From Ricinus communis (taxonomy: Eukaryota > Streptophyta > Magnoliopsida > Malpighiales > Euphorbiaceae), in the NCBI RefSeq assembly GCF_019578655.1, contig NC_063261.1, positions 4,596,446 through 4,660,445 of the forward strand: 64,000 bases of DNA. The letters are read 5' to 3'. The position numbers were made by a program, and so were the translations under genes. Below, piece after piece: positions 34,901 to 47,254 of this stretch. Within the stretch, counting starts at the first letter, position 1. Every line of letters starts with the position of its first letter. The notes below the pieces were generated by a model. That model was not told where the DNA came from and did no database searches. It worked only from the letters and a program-made list of their open reading frames with translations.

Positions 34901-37900
34901 CATCTTGGTTGTGATACTTGAATTGATTGCTTCGTTTCTTTTTGCTTGACTTATGCTTGTTAAGGATATGTGCAGGGGCTCTCTAGCTTGTTTATCAGTT
35001 TAAGTGTTGTTCCTTCGTGGTTTATTTTCCTTATTTTACTTTTGATTGCTTGAGGACAAGCAATGAGCTAAGTGGGGTGATTTGATGGGCGTAGAATACA
35101 CACATCTAAATGGGGTTTTTAAGGCTGATTTTATGTATATTTGTATGTGAATTGGTCCCAACACTCACCCTATACGTCTGTTTGTGTGCATTAGGTCCAA
35201 AAGAAGTCAAAGAGTGATAAAGGGAAGAATTGGAGCAGAATTGGACGTCAAAGTTGCCGAAACAAGTCAAGTTTGCGCATGAGGAAGCTGAACACGGCCG
35301 TGTTGGTTTTAACGCTGGCCGTGTTCCCAACACGTTCTGAAGAGGAACACGGGCACCAAAGCGGGCCATGTTTGCGCCAGCTGGACAAATTAATTAAAAG
35401 AAAGAAAAGAGGGAAACGCGAAAAGAGAAGGGAGGACGTCCCAAACTCTATTCTTTCTCTCTCTAAGGGCTTTCTGAGCTGGAACTAAGGAAAAAGGAGA
35501 CTTGGACCAAGGTTTCAATTGGATTCTCTTCGATTGAAGATTGGGCAAGGTTCATTGATTGGTTTCAATTCGAGCAAGAGGAACAATAATCAATTCAAGA
35601 TTGGGCAAGAGGAATTGGAGCTGTTTACTCTCATCCAAAGGTGTATTCGGGTTTCTCTACCTTTACTCATTGTTGTAATTGAATTCTTATGGGTTTTGAT
35701 AATGAACATGATTAGCTAAACATGTTAACCCATTGGGGGTTCTTTATCTAGGGATTTTTATACTTAACTTTTGAATTGAATGTATTGATTTTCAATATTG
35801 GTTTGCAATGGAAATGCTTATTGATTTGTTCTTCATATCTTGTTGAATGATTATTGGAATTTGAATGTTCTTGCGAAAGACGTTTACATTTGGATTGTCC
35901 TTTGCAACCTAGAATTGAATTCGCCTAGAGATAGGGTGTTCGTTCTACCGGATTGAGAATTAACAACTCTCAATAGTGTTAAATGGTACATAATGCTAAT
36001 TTGGATAATTAGAGTTAGGAAGAGATTTCAACCTAATTAATCTAAGTTAAGATGTTAGTGTCCTTGAGAAAGGTGTTAATTGCGTAGAGCTTTTCCCACG
36101 AAAATTGAATTCAATCAATCAATTCCATCTTTAGTTTCCATTCCCTAGAGACAAGAATTCCAAGGGGTTATTCCTAAGGGGTTATTCCTTAACTTGAATT
36201 AATCCTTCCCTAGTAGTCGTAGTTAGATAATAATTAGAGTAACTTTAGTTCATTTTGTATTTAGCATTCAACGCCATTTTTAAGATTAGATAACAGAGAA
36301 GATTGAGTAGGTTTAGGTTCACACGTTCTTTGGGGAATACGACACTTGGTACTCGCCGTTAGCTATACTCCACCGACAGGTACACTTCTCTCTTCCCTAT
36401 TTTGCAACTCTTTTATCCTAACTCTCTCCTATCTCTTCTACAATTAGAAGAGAGAATAAGAAGAGAGAATGTTTTGGGTGGTCCCCTAGGTGCACATAAT
36501 ATGTTCAAAATCCAATGGTTGTTACCCAAGTCTTCTCTTATTAAATTTCAGCGAATTTAACTTTCCTGATTTGACTGACAAAATTAAATGTTTCAATGAT
36601 TTTGAAGAGAAAAAAGAAATTTAGCAGCTTCAATTTTATGATATAAGTTTAGCCACTGAGAGTGAAACTAACCTAATTATAAATGGAAACTCTTAGCCAA
36701 CACTAATTCTAGAGCATAGAAAGAGAACAGGCGAGCCCTCTCTTTTTTGCTATGAATATCGATGAGAATGCGAATGCGTTCCATCTCCAATGTCATTTAA
36801 ATATTGAAAAACACCATCAGATGGACATGCTTGTCAAATCAGGTGAAAAAGATATGAACATCTACAGTTGAAATTTAAAACATGATCAGATAGCAATGCC
36901 TACTATAGGAGATTTGACATCACAACAAAAAGGATCCTACAAGACCATTACAAGGACCTAGAAGAGATGTTTGGAATAATAGCACTCAACATGTCAACAT
37001 GAATATATTGATGTAAAAAGAAAAAACTTGAAGGAAGCAAGCATACCGACAAATTATGCACCATAACATTTTGAACATCTTGCATCTGCAATTCTGCCTG
37101 TGAAAGGGCAAAAAGGGTTGAAAACCTGTATTAATAGTAACTATTACAAAAACCAACTTTTGGTAATATATTAACCAGCTTACAAGATCTGCACCAAACT
37201 ATCAAAAATCGGGACAAACATTAAAATATTTTTCTCATCCTCACAATCAACCTCCATTATATTCAATTCCACTGCATATATACCCATGAACTAACCAAAC
37301 TGTCTAAAGAAACCTTCACCATCTGCACTCTAAAACAAATCAAAAAATTTGAACATCACAGTCTTGGACAAACAATCCCCAAATGGATGGTATAAAAGCA
37401 TCCTTGAACATATAATATAACTAGCAATTTGCTCATGCTATTGTATGATTATTTTATTTATTTTATATTTAAAATTTTAATTTTACATATTATTATATAA
37501 TGTTATTTATAATGACTAATATAGTATAAAATATAAGTTTTACTTTTATCTTTATGATATTTCTATTAACATCTATATTAGTCATTTATAAAAATCAAAT
37601 AATATAGTCTCGTGAAATTTTTATATTTATTATATGCTAAGGCAAATAAACATGAGAAGTATATATATTTATCAACTTCAATTTTGTATCTATTTCATTA
37701 TACTAATAAATTCTCATATGTCCATATACTAATTATTTTTAAAAAATCAAATTGTTACGTTTCTTGCTATTTGTTTTTTTTATTATTATTACTTTTTAAT
37801 ATCTCATACATATAAATTGAAACTTTTTTCTAATTACTATATTCAACCAATAAATTTTCAAACGTGTCACAAATTTCTTTAAACTTTTTATGATCCACAT

Positions 37901-40900
37901 TTATAATTTTTATTCTTTTACTATTCTATTATTATTTTTTATTTTTATATATATAAATATATATTTTATTTGGAAGATAATAAGATTTATTATTAATAAG
38001 TAATAGCTTTGATAATTATTATATTTATTATAATTACATTTTAAGAACATAATGATCTTATATTTAAATAAGTCAAAAACTTTTACCATTAGCATTTAAG
38101 ATCACATTTAACTTTTTTATAAATATTATAACTAACACTTTTATAAATATGTCATGTGTTATTTTCTCATTGGAAAAAAACATGACATGACTTCATAAAA
38201 TTCTACCACGTGAAGTCTTATGGGAAAACTTGGCCTTCTTTATATATATATCATAGATTTCGGATGGCCTTGGTCAATATTTGAGCATGTTAGGAGGTAA
38301 GTTGATCCAGAAGAAAGTTAATAGCTTTCATAGATAAGCCTTTTGCCATTTCGTAAAAAAAGTCACTTGAGCACGTTGACTGTTTGTCTTCTGCCACTAG
38401 ATGCAGCCTATCTATAAGGTGAGCTGCCTGAATACTTTTATTTTAGTGTCTAAACCTAGTCTTCAGTTTTCTCCAATACTGTTATTCATGTATTAGATGC
38501 TGCCATGGCGCAAACATCATTCTTCCTCCACTAGACTCTAAAACTCTTTTCCCAATAACTGAAACTTTGTTTCAGTTTAATCCCAAATTCTGTAGATAAA
38601 AATGCATTCATTCAAAAATAGCACACTGTAATAGAAGTGGCCCATTATGAACTTTTATGTCAAAAGAAATAAAAGAAAAAATCGTGTTTGTTTATATCAA
38701 AGGTTCTAAACCATTTTTGGCATTAATGTTAATCCATGTGGTTACTTTAAACAGCCAATGTTCTGTGGAGTACATGGAGAAAAGCTTTGTTTGATGGTAT
38801 AATCTCTCGCACAATTTTTTACAAAAATGCAACAGCAGACTGTGACTTTTAAGTATCTTCCCCAAGAAAAAGGAATTCTAGGACTCCACCCAGATGTGAC
38901 CTTTACCCATTGCAATCAACATGAAAAAGAAAAAATATTCGTAGCTACTAACATATAACTAAGGCAATGATGGCTTCCAATTTTTAACAAATGGCCTCCT
39001 TTGTTAGAATGAAGATAACATTCTAACATTAATTAAGTATAGGATTGCAAAATTCAACCTTTTATATGTGACATAGTTGCATATTTAATTTCAAACATAA
39101 ATGCACCATACTGATTGCATATTTAATTTCAAACATAAATGCACCATACTGAGCTTGCAAGTCAATCAACTTTGCAAATCAAGTTGAGCATGTACCTGTA
39201 ATGATTTTGTTAAATGCACCACACTACGCTTGGTTGCCCCATATGCAGCAAATCTAAGGGAAAAAAGGAAACAAACAATTGATTGATAGTCAACAAACTC
39301 TAGATTGAAAATTGAAAACTGCAGTTACTACTTACAATAGCTTGACAGTATGAAGAGGCAAATAGATATTATCAAGGGTGAATATTTTCAGTCAAAACCA
39401 AGTTATTCATTTGAAGTGATGCATTTTGCTATAATGGTTCCTTTATTTAAAATTATTGTACGGTTCTATTTATGAAATTTTCAGATTTGGATAGTTTTAT
39501 GTTTTATTGTCTCAAGAAACCAAATTAATGACTTTCATTCTATAAATAATTCATAAGTTCCTTTAATTTTTCTTTTTATTATATAGAATGAGGCTTTTAT
39601 AAATTTCTTGGCCTAAACTTTAAGCTCATCTCAGAAACTCCATTTTGGGCAAACAATAATGTGCTATTAAGAACTCGAAGCACAATAAGTTGGCCATATT
39701 GATTTATAACATGTGATTTGGTTAAGTTTAACTTGGTTAGCTCTTAGTCACACCACTGCACATGTTATGCTTCCTACTTTGTGGTAGGAAGCCCTTTATT
39801 GCACCTTTTGATGCTTTCTTCCGGTGGCCATTAGAATTGTTCCTAGACTTCTCCTCTCATTTCTTCCCTTCTTTCCTAAAGTCCTCATCTTTTTTTGCGC
39901 ATTTATGTATATCCTAATTTTCATCTTCTTTCTCCTCCCCCCAGTCTAATTTGTTTTGTCCTTCATTTCTACTTTTGTCTATTCTATTCTACATCATTAG
40001 GCACATCATACTCCTGTCACAAGATGAAGATAAAAAAGAACATACATAAAATTGGTCCTAGAACGAAGATGCATCGATTGGAAATGGACGTAATATAGAA
40101 AATATTACAAGATGTAACTAATATGTGGAGGCTGTGACTTTTGGCATTAACCTAGAGGGAGTAATACAGGCAGAGTTGTCTCAACTAAAGAACCAAGTAG
40201 CGGAAGTAGCAGTTGCAGAATGGTCACGAATAACAACCTGTGACGGCAGTGGCTACAGGAAGTAGGAAAGAGCACACGGTAACAGAACAAGGACCTCCTT
40301 TTCACACAATCTCACAGAAGACTCAATCCAGAACCCATTAGTGGGATTGAGGGTCCCAAACATCACCTTATCATGTCCATGCCTCTACTTGGGCTGCTAG
40401 CGTGATGTTTGATCAATTACTTTCAATTTAAACAGACAAATTTAAAACAAGATTTTCATTCATCTTCATCTAGGTGACTTGGAATAAAGAGAGAGCATGT
40501 GCAGCTCTTAGGGCACTATATAACTTGAGATCCAGAGTACAAACTGATAACCCTACTATTCTAGTAAATCTGGCTGCCATAGTCTAGCAGAGAGTTTCAT
40601 TTATAATCAAATATCATTTCCCAATCCTTTTCAATTAGTGATGAACAACTTGATTCACCAAGCTATCAATGATCAAGGCCTTAATGGTGGTAGCATGAAA
40701 AAAGACAAACAAATAAGTATTTGCATCACACTACTGAGGGCTGCTAGAAAGAGTGGAGGTATTAACGCCAGAAGTGCAGAAATGGCTCATAACATATGTC
40801 GCATAACGTTTTTTAAGCATCATCTAGAACAGGGATGCAATATAGGTTTATAACCTAATATTCTATATACATCAGTTTCCTGTTAGCCCACAACAATATT

Positions 40901-43900
40901 GTTTTAATAGTCTGTCCAAGAAGATCATATCACTTCACAAATAACAGCAAAGCAGCAGCACGTTAAATGTATTAGGAACTGGCAATTTCTGAGGTTAAAA
41001 GGGTTAATGCTGAAGAAGGAAATCAAAAAGAAATACCTTGGGGTTGGTCGTCCATCAGAACCAGCTCCATCAATATTGAAAATATGACCCCCTCGTGGTT
41101 GGTTCGACATCATTTTAATTGCCTTGAAAATCGTCATTCATGAGATATAGGCCAGAAAACGCCACTTAAGAACAAAAAGAACCTTTTACCTCTCGACAAC
41201 ATATCATTAGACCGAGGGTATTTGTAGTGACAACTTCACTGCATAAAAGTTCAAGGAATAAATAAATTCAAAGTAATAAAAGTCAAAAAGCAAAAAATAG
41301 AAAAGAAAACATATTAATGCCTACATAAGATCTTCATCTGAAGCTTCTGCCAAAGGCTTAAAGTTATATGCATTTGATCCTGCATTATTGATCTGCATCA
41401 ATCTCAACATGAGCACTAAGAGTAACAACCAAACTAAGACTGGTCAGATAACCAGATTAAAACATTTCAAAAAAGAAAAAGAATCATTTGAAATAATTAT
41501 AGGCTATCCTCATTTTTGAAAGGAAAGTTTGTATTTGACAAGCAATTTTTTATGTCAACCGTATATGGATATTTTTGTCTAACACACAATATGAAAGCAT
41601 AGAGTAGCTGGAAATGAAGTCCAGAAACATCCAAGTTAAATACCCATATATCAATGTATTTGAGGTTTTCCTGTGAAAATGCAACTAAATCTTTCACGTC
41701 CTGTCCTTCTCTTACATCACATTTTGTACCCTGTAGAGAAAAACAAAGGAAAATAACAACTGTGTGGAGGGAGAAAAAGATATAAGAAACAACAACAGGG
41801 GAATAAGTCATGGAGGAGGTACCCACACATGCTGCTCTCCAAATTCTTCTCTCAGGTTCTGAACAGCAGATTCCACCCTCTCAGCTGTCAAAAAACAATA
41901 GTGAACACTAGCCATGTGGTAGTTTGCTAGCTCAGAATATTTCTTGATAGATAACTAAATATGTCAAGCACAACTATTACATGCGTTCAGATCAAAAGGG
42001 ACTTCATGGTTAGGATCCAAGCCACAGGTATAATACATGTCAAGTTAACTATTTTACGATCTTCATGGCTCTAGAGATATCAAGCCCAAGAGCATGGACC
42101 TGATAAGTTTAGATTTATCACATCCAAGTTAAATCCTTATAGTCCTAGTTCCCTAACCATATATAAATAAGTTAGAAACGAAAATATGGAGTAAATTGGA
42201 GAGGAAAGTTACTTCTTCTTTTGGGAAGAAGTGGAAAATAAAGTGCAACTGAAAACAAAGTACTTTCCTCTAAGAACAATCTCTTTAATTTGGAGAGATA
42301 ATAGTGAAAGAATAGAGGAAAGAAAATAATTATCTTTCCATGGTTCCCAGTCATCCAAACAAGAGCAAAGAAAATAATATGAGAATCCCACACTTCCCTC
42401 AACAAAACCACAAACCCTATTATCCTACCCCACATTCGCCATACTTTTAGAAAGAACTCACAAATCTCAAAAATGCCCCATGCTCCTACCAAAAGAATCC
42501 TGTAAACAAGAAGAGGTTCCAAGGCACTTAATCCCAATTAATGAAAAATTAATTCATCATTCATCATTCATCAGGTTATCACTATCACCAGCCAGTCTAA
42601 ATAGTAATGAATATTGTATTTTGAGAGGAACAGACACATGAATGGCAATTGCAAAAAAGCAAATTGGAGAACTTCTACATAAAATAAAAGCTACATAACA
42701 AGGAATTCATCTCAATCCCTTTTACTGTGTCTTAAAGCTCTTTGTCATGAAGATGTCTACTAAATTAGAAATGCAACAATTTGTCCCCACTTCATAGTAG
42801 CTCGTAAAACAATTCCCTAAAATCTATTGGATTTGCCATATTAACTTTTCTCCTCCATTTCAATTGGATGTTTAGCCCCTTCTCACTATTTCCTCTTATG
42901 TCATCCTAGGACTACCATTCACCTTATGATCTCTTACAACTTCACTGTGCTCCACCTGATTTATAATGCAGCTATCCAAACCATCCCAATCTCCCTTCTC
43001 TCAGCTTCTCCTCAGTGGTTGCTTGATGTAGTTTATTTACCTCCCTATTGATATCTACCAAGGTTTCCATCACTTGCAATTTGAACAATTGATTCCTTTC
43101 CAATATATCAAAAAATTTCATTAGTCCAGTTGCCTAGGAACATTATGCATCTAGCATGTAAATCCATAAAGTCAAAATTCTCCACCTATTAGGCATATAT
43201 GAATTAAATCTATACTTATTAAATTAGAATTTATTGAGTTATGGATGTAGGATACCTCTAAAGTAGATTCCACAGTTTAGCAATATGCATAAGCTTTTGG
43301 TCCCCAACCCAATGGTAAAAAGCATTTTGAACCTTACAAGTGTCATGACAGAAACATGAGCTATAATGATGTCCACTAAAATGTAAAAGGAATTAGAATA
43401 TTTAGACTAGGAAATGCATGTTAACCTCCTCAAACAGCACCGCAAGTATGTGGCCATCTGCACACACATATTGCGCCATAACAAGTTACAAAAATATACA
43501 TCAATCACTTTCTTTGGGACTGTACACTTTGCTTTTTACACATTCCACATGAAGAGACTAATCGCACTTAGCACCGTTTAAATTTTATTGAACTCTTAAT
43601 TGAACATGTTTAAAATCATAGAGTGTCAATATCCTGGTGCATAGTTCATTTATAGAAATAGATCAAATTGATATTGAAAAACTACTACTTTTACACAAAT
43701 ATTTAGTCCACAAAACTTCAATATAGGCATTGAAAGCGAGACCTTACCTGATCTTGAGCAAATCATGACATTGTCACCAGCCTTGAGAAACTCTTTAGCT
43801 AGAGCATACCCTATTCCTGAATTATGCATAACAAATGAATCTCATTTGACAGAAACAACTACCAGTTCAAGAAACATAGATATTTAAGACATTAAACCTT

Positions 43901-46080
43901 TTTCACTAGTACATAATGGTTCTATTCCTGAAGTTAAGCCAAATGTTTGACAAATGACTTAGAAAGTAAGATATTGATTAGAGATAATGAGAGAGAGAGA
44001 GAGAGAGAGAGAGCATGTGTACAACATAAATCACTTACCAGCTAAGTGAGTTCACATTTCTAAGCAAAACAGCAATCTTAAAAGTAAAATCATGAAAATC
44101 TACCACCATAAAAATTACTGTCAGTGCTGTATTAGAAGATGAGATCGATATCAACATAGGCATTTTTTAAGAGATTCTACTCCTAATGAACTCTGGTTAT
44201 TAATCCAATTTGGCACTCAAAAACTCTAAGCTTTAAATGTAAATAATTTAGAAGACATCATTATTTAAATCAAGTACATTTACCTAAGATTACAAGAAAC
44301 TCGCAGCACTGCTTACAGTAACAAAAGTAAATGCTACAATGATGTGGTCAAACTAAAGTTGAAGATCTACCAGAAATTCGCAGCACTGCTTACAGTATCA
44401 AAATTAAATGCTACGATGATGTGGTCAAACTAAAGTTGAAGATCTCCAAAAGGAGCGGCAAGAAGGTAAAATAATTCAACAATAACTTATCTAGCCATCT
44501 CATTACAAAAACAAGAAAAAGTTATTGTATTGAAAAGAATATATCTTGCATGCGCCCCTCGACTATACAGAACTTAACTAAAAGCACTTGACCTGACTGA
44601 ATGGAATTAACATCTTTCAGTTCTATCCAGCTATATTAAGTGGAAACGACATCCTTTCTGTTTCTTCCCCATTTCCATTTCCTTTTATAACATTTTACTT
44701 CTCCATATAAGTAAATGAGTTAGCACTTGTACAATTTCAAACTCAAAGGAGAGACAAATTTTAAAAATATTGCACCTCTAGTTTCTAGAAGCAGATTTGC
44801 TATGCAGCTTCTCCACAACATCTTTTTGCATATCAATACACCAACAAAATTGCAAAGTAAATGACAAATGTAGAATTCAGAAAGCAAAATTACTTCAAAA
44901 TTAACCCAACACTCCAACAAATCTCATTTCCTTAAGCTTATAATTCTTATAAATGGTCTTATAATAAACTCAAGTCCTACTTGCAAACACACCCAACAAA
45001 AATCAGAGTTATAGACACAGTGCACCATTCCCAGCTTAACTAACTTAGGGTGTGTTTGGAATTACGGTTGGGTGTTCAAAAAGCAGATTTGGAAATTTTT
45101 TTATTTAATAATATTGATTTTTTAATCTATTTATAAACTGCTTTTTCCAAACCTGCTCTTAGGAAAAGCATCTATTAACTTGCTTTTTGAAAAAAAACAA
45201 AAAATATTCAAAATGAAAATTGAGGTTGGAAAAGCATTTTCCAAAACTCAATGCAAAATTCGCCCTTAATGGAATTCATACTCTTAATTTACAACATTAT
45301 TTTAAAAAGAAAAAGATTAATGTTAATCAAATGATACCTTAAGAACTCAGGAGCCTTAACAATCCCCATCAATAATAGCTCACGTTATGTTTGGTTAATA
45401 TCCATAAAATTTATGGAATTCATTGCAAATCCAAAGTTTACGTGCTTTGAATGAAAAGTTAATATGAAATTCAATTAATTAAATTTGTATGGAATTGGTT
45501 ATAGTTAAACTAAATTCTAACATAATAGATAGTATTTCTAAATGAATCCTACACTAGTTTAGGAACATATTTCATAAAACCAAAATATCTCTATCAACCT
45601 TATCATTTCCATTTAACGTTCTCTCTTTTCTTTTTCGAATGAAATAAACATAGCATTAAAGATAATAGAAACCACAGGTTGCTATTTAGTTTCATTTCGT
45701 ATCTTTTCTATATCAACACTTTAAAAGCAATTTCAACTTCAATTTCATGGAATAATAATAATAATAATAAAGGGAAATTTTGAGAAAAAAAAAAATCAGA
45801 AGAGAAATGAACCTTTTGTAGAGCCTGTGATGAGGACGTTGTAAGGAGACACCATAGGCTCTCTATTAACAGAAGAAGATGACTGGCTCCTTTCAATACC
45901 AGAATTATCATTATTATTAAAATTGGCAGCCAGCGTTGCACAGTTACTAGTGACAGGCTGCCTTTTATTTTGGCGGAAGATAGCGTAACGGTGGAAATGC
46001 GGAGGAAGGGAGGGCGGGGAAGAGAGAGGGGTGAGGAGAGGAATTGAAGAAATAGACATTGCTGCTGGAATTGCATGCAA
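28951..46080 (-). CDS. NOL: Chlorophyll(ide) b reductase NOL, chloroplastic (12 exons)
   Basis: A short-chain dehydrogenase that, with NYC1, reduces chlorophyll b to 7-hydroxymethyl chlorophyll a, the first step of chlorophyll b and LHCII breakdown. Exons, in order: 46080-45813, 43816-43748, 41884-41823, 41730-41644, 41392-41325, 41238-41190, 41122-41037, 39253-39196, 37097-37047, 29639-29589, 29501-29460, and 29070 to 28960 or the stop at 28951. All introns are GT-AG and all phases join. The joined frame has 334 codons. Residues 1-80 are Ser/Pro-rich, as in a transit peptide. TGSTKGIG (85-92) binds the dinucleotide; INNAG is at 163-167; YGATK (234-238) holds the catalytic Tyr and Lys. The first Met (46080) is chosen; a second lies at 46059. 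NYC1 is longer and has membrane spans, so NOL fits better. The C-terminus is unresolved: the family has about 14 more residues. Confidence 0.9.
29871..29900 (-). mobile_element. Helitron 3' terminus in NOL intron 9
   Basis: On the minus strand a 6-bp-stem hairpin (ACGTGC, three-base loop, GCACGT; 29899-29885) is followed 10 bases later by CTAG and a host T (29874-29871, T at 29870). This is the standard Helitron 3' end. A related tgctttgcacgtga word recurs near 29940. The 5' TC end upstream (higher coordinate) was not found, so the length is unknown. Confidence 0.55.
30965..31014 (+). repeat. 50-bp direct repeat, left copy
   Basis: Identical to 36386-36435. The two copies flank the Athila-like insertion in NOL intron 9. 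Sequence outside is intron; sequence inside is the element. Confidence 0.95.
31406..31660 (+). repeat. 113-bp tandem repeat with ACACGG/CCGTGT palindromes
   Basis: Units start at 31406 and 31519 (period 113), and a partial third at 31632. Each unit contains several self-complementary aacacgg...ccgtgtt words and a ggacacgt(t/g)cacagaaggtaac word. A partial, more diverged unit precedes 31406. Confidence 0.85.
32047..33656 (+). pseudogene. Athila-type ORF1 (retrotransposon ORF-1 protein), broken
   Basis: The ATG at 32047 opens MSTR-stop-GSGVYKRRRTDG. The frame then reads FEQRYQSMRHKNLGKGRRID, then YRELTVEFASTFFLQSQLR, then FTMNVQQFGVHLGLWTEEDV and WLARQI. This matches the Athila ORF1 domain (PF03078; F.sTf..........i.F.l....m...efg..LGly). 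After a frameshift near 32840 the second half (32865-33656) is open: EEAVPHLTKLGVMETLGLPQ, a Gln-rich coiled coil (VQRLAEEQQQHFIRVEAFQQ) and a Pro/Asp-rich tail to a natural stop at 33656. The four premature stops in the first half (at 32059, 32323, 32420, 32657) lie where CGA or CAG codons would become TGA or TAG by C-to-T change. The family role is gag-like or structural; it is not functional here. Confidence 0.7.
33657..35082 (+). other. Non-coding 3' internal region of the Athila-like element
   Basis: T-rich, with no domain; the frames at 33813-34205 and 34378-34596 are Phe/Leu/Ser low complexity. It ends tgaggacaagcaatgagc, agtggggtga (polypurine-like) just before the LTR. This ending is common in Athila-like and related non-autonomous elements. 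Confidence 0.6.
35083..36378 (+). repeat. 3' LTR of the Athila-like element
   Basis: It starts TGATGGGCGTAG after the polypurine-like site and ends CTCCACCGACA: 1,296 bp with TG...CA termini. It carries ACACGGCCGTGT-type words at 35288-35370, like the internal tandem repeat. Confidence 0.7.
36386..36435 (+). repeat. 50-bp direct repeat, right copy
   Basis: Identical to 30965-31014, on the far side of the Athila-like insertion. The intron sequence resumes after it with ttctacaattag. Confidence 0.95.
37421..38257 (-). mobile_element. Non-autonomous Helitron in NOL intron 8
   Basis: The minus strand begins TCTATGATATATATATAAAG (38257 downwards, host A at 38258) and ends GCTAG at 37421 followed by host T (37420). 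A 5' TC, a 3' CTAG and insertion between A and T are the Helitron hallmarks; the TCTAT-ATATAT-AAAG-AAG start resembles small plant Helitrons. The 3' hairpin is weak. Its 837 bp are very AT-rich, with no RepHel coding. The direction matches that of NOL. Confidence 0.6.
39077..39152. repeat. 38-bp tandem duplication in NOL intron 8
   Basis: Units 39077-39114 and 39115-39152 (ttgcatatttaatttcaaac...) are identical. They lie just inside the intron before exon 8. Confidence 0.9.
43988..44014. repeat. GA microsatellite in NOL intron 1/2 region
   Basis: About thirteen GA dinucleotides in NOL intron 1 (between exons at 45813 and 43816). Confidence 0.9.
44295..44448. repeat. 77-bp imperfect tandem duplication in NOL intron 1
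   Basis: Two units, about 44295-44371 and 44372-44448, share cgcagcactgcttacagta and gatgtggtcaaactaaagt with a few substitutions. Confidence 0.85.
45048..45265. mobile_element. Tourist-like MITE in NOL intron 1
   Basis: A 218-bp AT-rich segment starts GGGTGTGTTTGG and ends AATTCGCCC, with TTA on both sides (45045-45047 and 45266-45268). Imperfect GGG-type terminal inverted repeats and a TTA target duplication are the pattern of PIF/Harbinger-derived MITEs. The inverted repeats are degenerate, so this is moderate at best. Confidence 0.4.
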
Positions 46081-46147
46081 TAATTGCCAATTCTTTTTTT
46101 CCTTTCATGGATATATCAATTCCTTTTCTTTGTTTTTGTCCTCCCAA

Positions 46148-47250
46148 GATAATTATAAATTATAAAATGGTCAATTCTATTTTGTTAATTTGATACCTTA
46201 TTCGAGTTTCATAAAATTGAGACAATTATAGATTATAGCCTATAATCTATATTTATGGTTCAAACTAATTATAATATTTTGATATTTTAATAACATTAAT
46301 GATATTTTTCTATCATCTTATAAAATAAAATAGCCAATAGAAAAATATCAAAATAACTATTTTATAAAATGATAAAAAATAATTATTTATATTATTGTAA
46401 TATTGTAACATTATAATTAATTTAAAAAAAATATTATTTATTTTTTAAAATTCGGTCTAATATATAATTCAGTCTTTGTATTTTTTTTATTATATTAAAA
46501 TCTCTTTGAATTTTAACAAAACTAACTATTATCTCATTTTTAATTAGTCGAAAGACTAAACTAATAATTTAAAATTATAATTTAATTTTTAAAATTATTA
46601 TAAGTATCAAACTCGTTTAAAATTAATTTTATTATCAAATTAGAGTGAAATTTTATTTTTAGCACAAGTTAATTTTAGTATCTAATTAAAATAATAGATT
46701 TAATATTTTTTTAGCATAATTTAATTCTAAAAATTTAAACATATTAAAAATACTTATATTTATTTTATATTATTTAACTTAATTTTTACTTTTTATATAA
46801 TTTAACTATAATATATAATAATAATATAATAATATAATGATATTTTTAACTAGAAATATTTGTTTCATATTAATAACTAAGATTAAATTCTATACTAATC
46901 TAATAATATTATTATAAGCATAGGTAGTTTTAAAATATTTAAATTTGTTTGAATTTATTGTATTAAACATAAAAAATTAAAGCAAGACAAGAATGTTAAA
47001 TTTATTATTTTAATTAGACACTAACACTAATTTATATTTAAAATAAGATTTTACTTTAATTTGACGATAGAATTAATCTTGAATGAGTTTTAACACTTGA
47101 TAATAAGTTTAAAGATCAATTATAATATTAAATTACCAGTTTAGTCATTCGACTAGCAGGAAATGAGGTAGTAATTAGTTTTATTAAAATTCAATAAAAT
47201 TTTAATGTAATAAAAAAATATAAAGATCGACTTATATATTAGACCAAACC
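46148..47250. other. AT-rich region upstream of NOL
   Basis: About 1.1 kb of very AT-rich sequence upstream of the NOL start, with no frame of note. Any NOL promoter would lie at its left edge (46081-46300); no clear TATA element or motif can be assigned. Confidence 0.5.
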
Positions 47251-47254
47251 ACAA

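Larger units (their letters stand above)
31015..36385 (+). mobile_element. Athila-like Ty3/gypsy element, 5'-truncated, in NOL intron 9
   Basis: A 5.37-kb insertion antisense to NOL. It contains an internal 5' region with ACACGG-type repeats (31340-31640), an Athila-type ORF1 remnant (32047-33656), a long non-coding AT-rich part, a polypurine-like site (agtggggtga) and a 3' LTR (35083-36378). No pol and no 5' LTR are visible, so it is a non-autonomous or truncated copy. It is flanked by a 50-bp direct repeat instead of the 5-bp duplication made by integrase, with seven extra bases (ggtacac) between LTR end and repeat. Confidence 0.75.

Noticed and set aside
42172..42537. 121-codon minus-strand frame inside NOL intron 2
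   Set aside because: Phe/Leu-rich, no domain, lies between well-defined exons 2 and 3 whose splice phases join perfectly without it.
45370..45640. Second MITE-like segment in NOL intron 1 (tttggttaatatcc start)
   Set aside because: No terminal inverted repeats or target duplication could be paired.
28951..46080. Assignment of the reductase as NYC1 rather than NOL
   Set aside because: NYC1 has an N-terminal membrane-spanning extension and is about 500 residues; this frame is about 334-348 residues with no membrane span and the NOL-type exon text.
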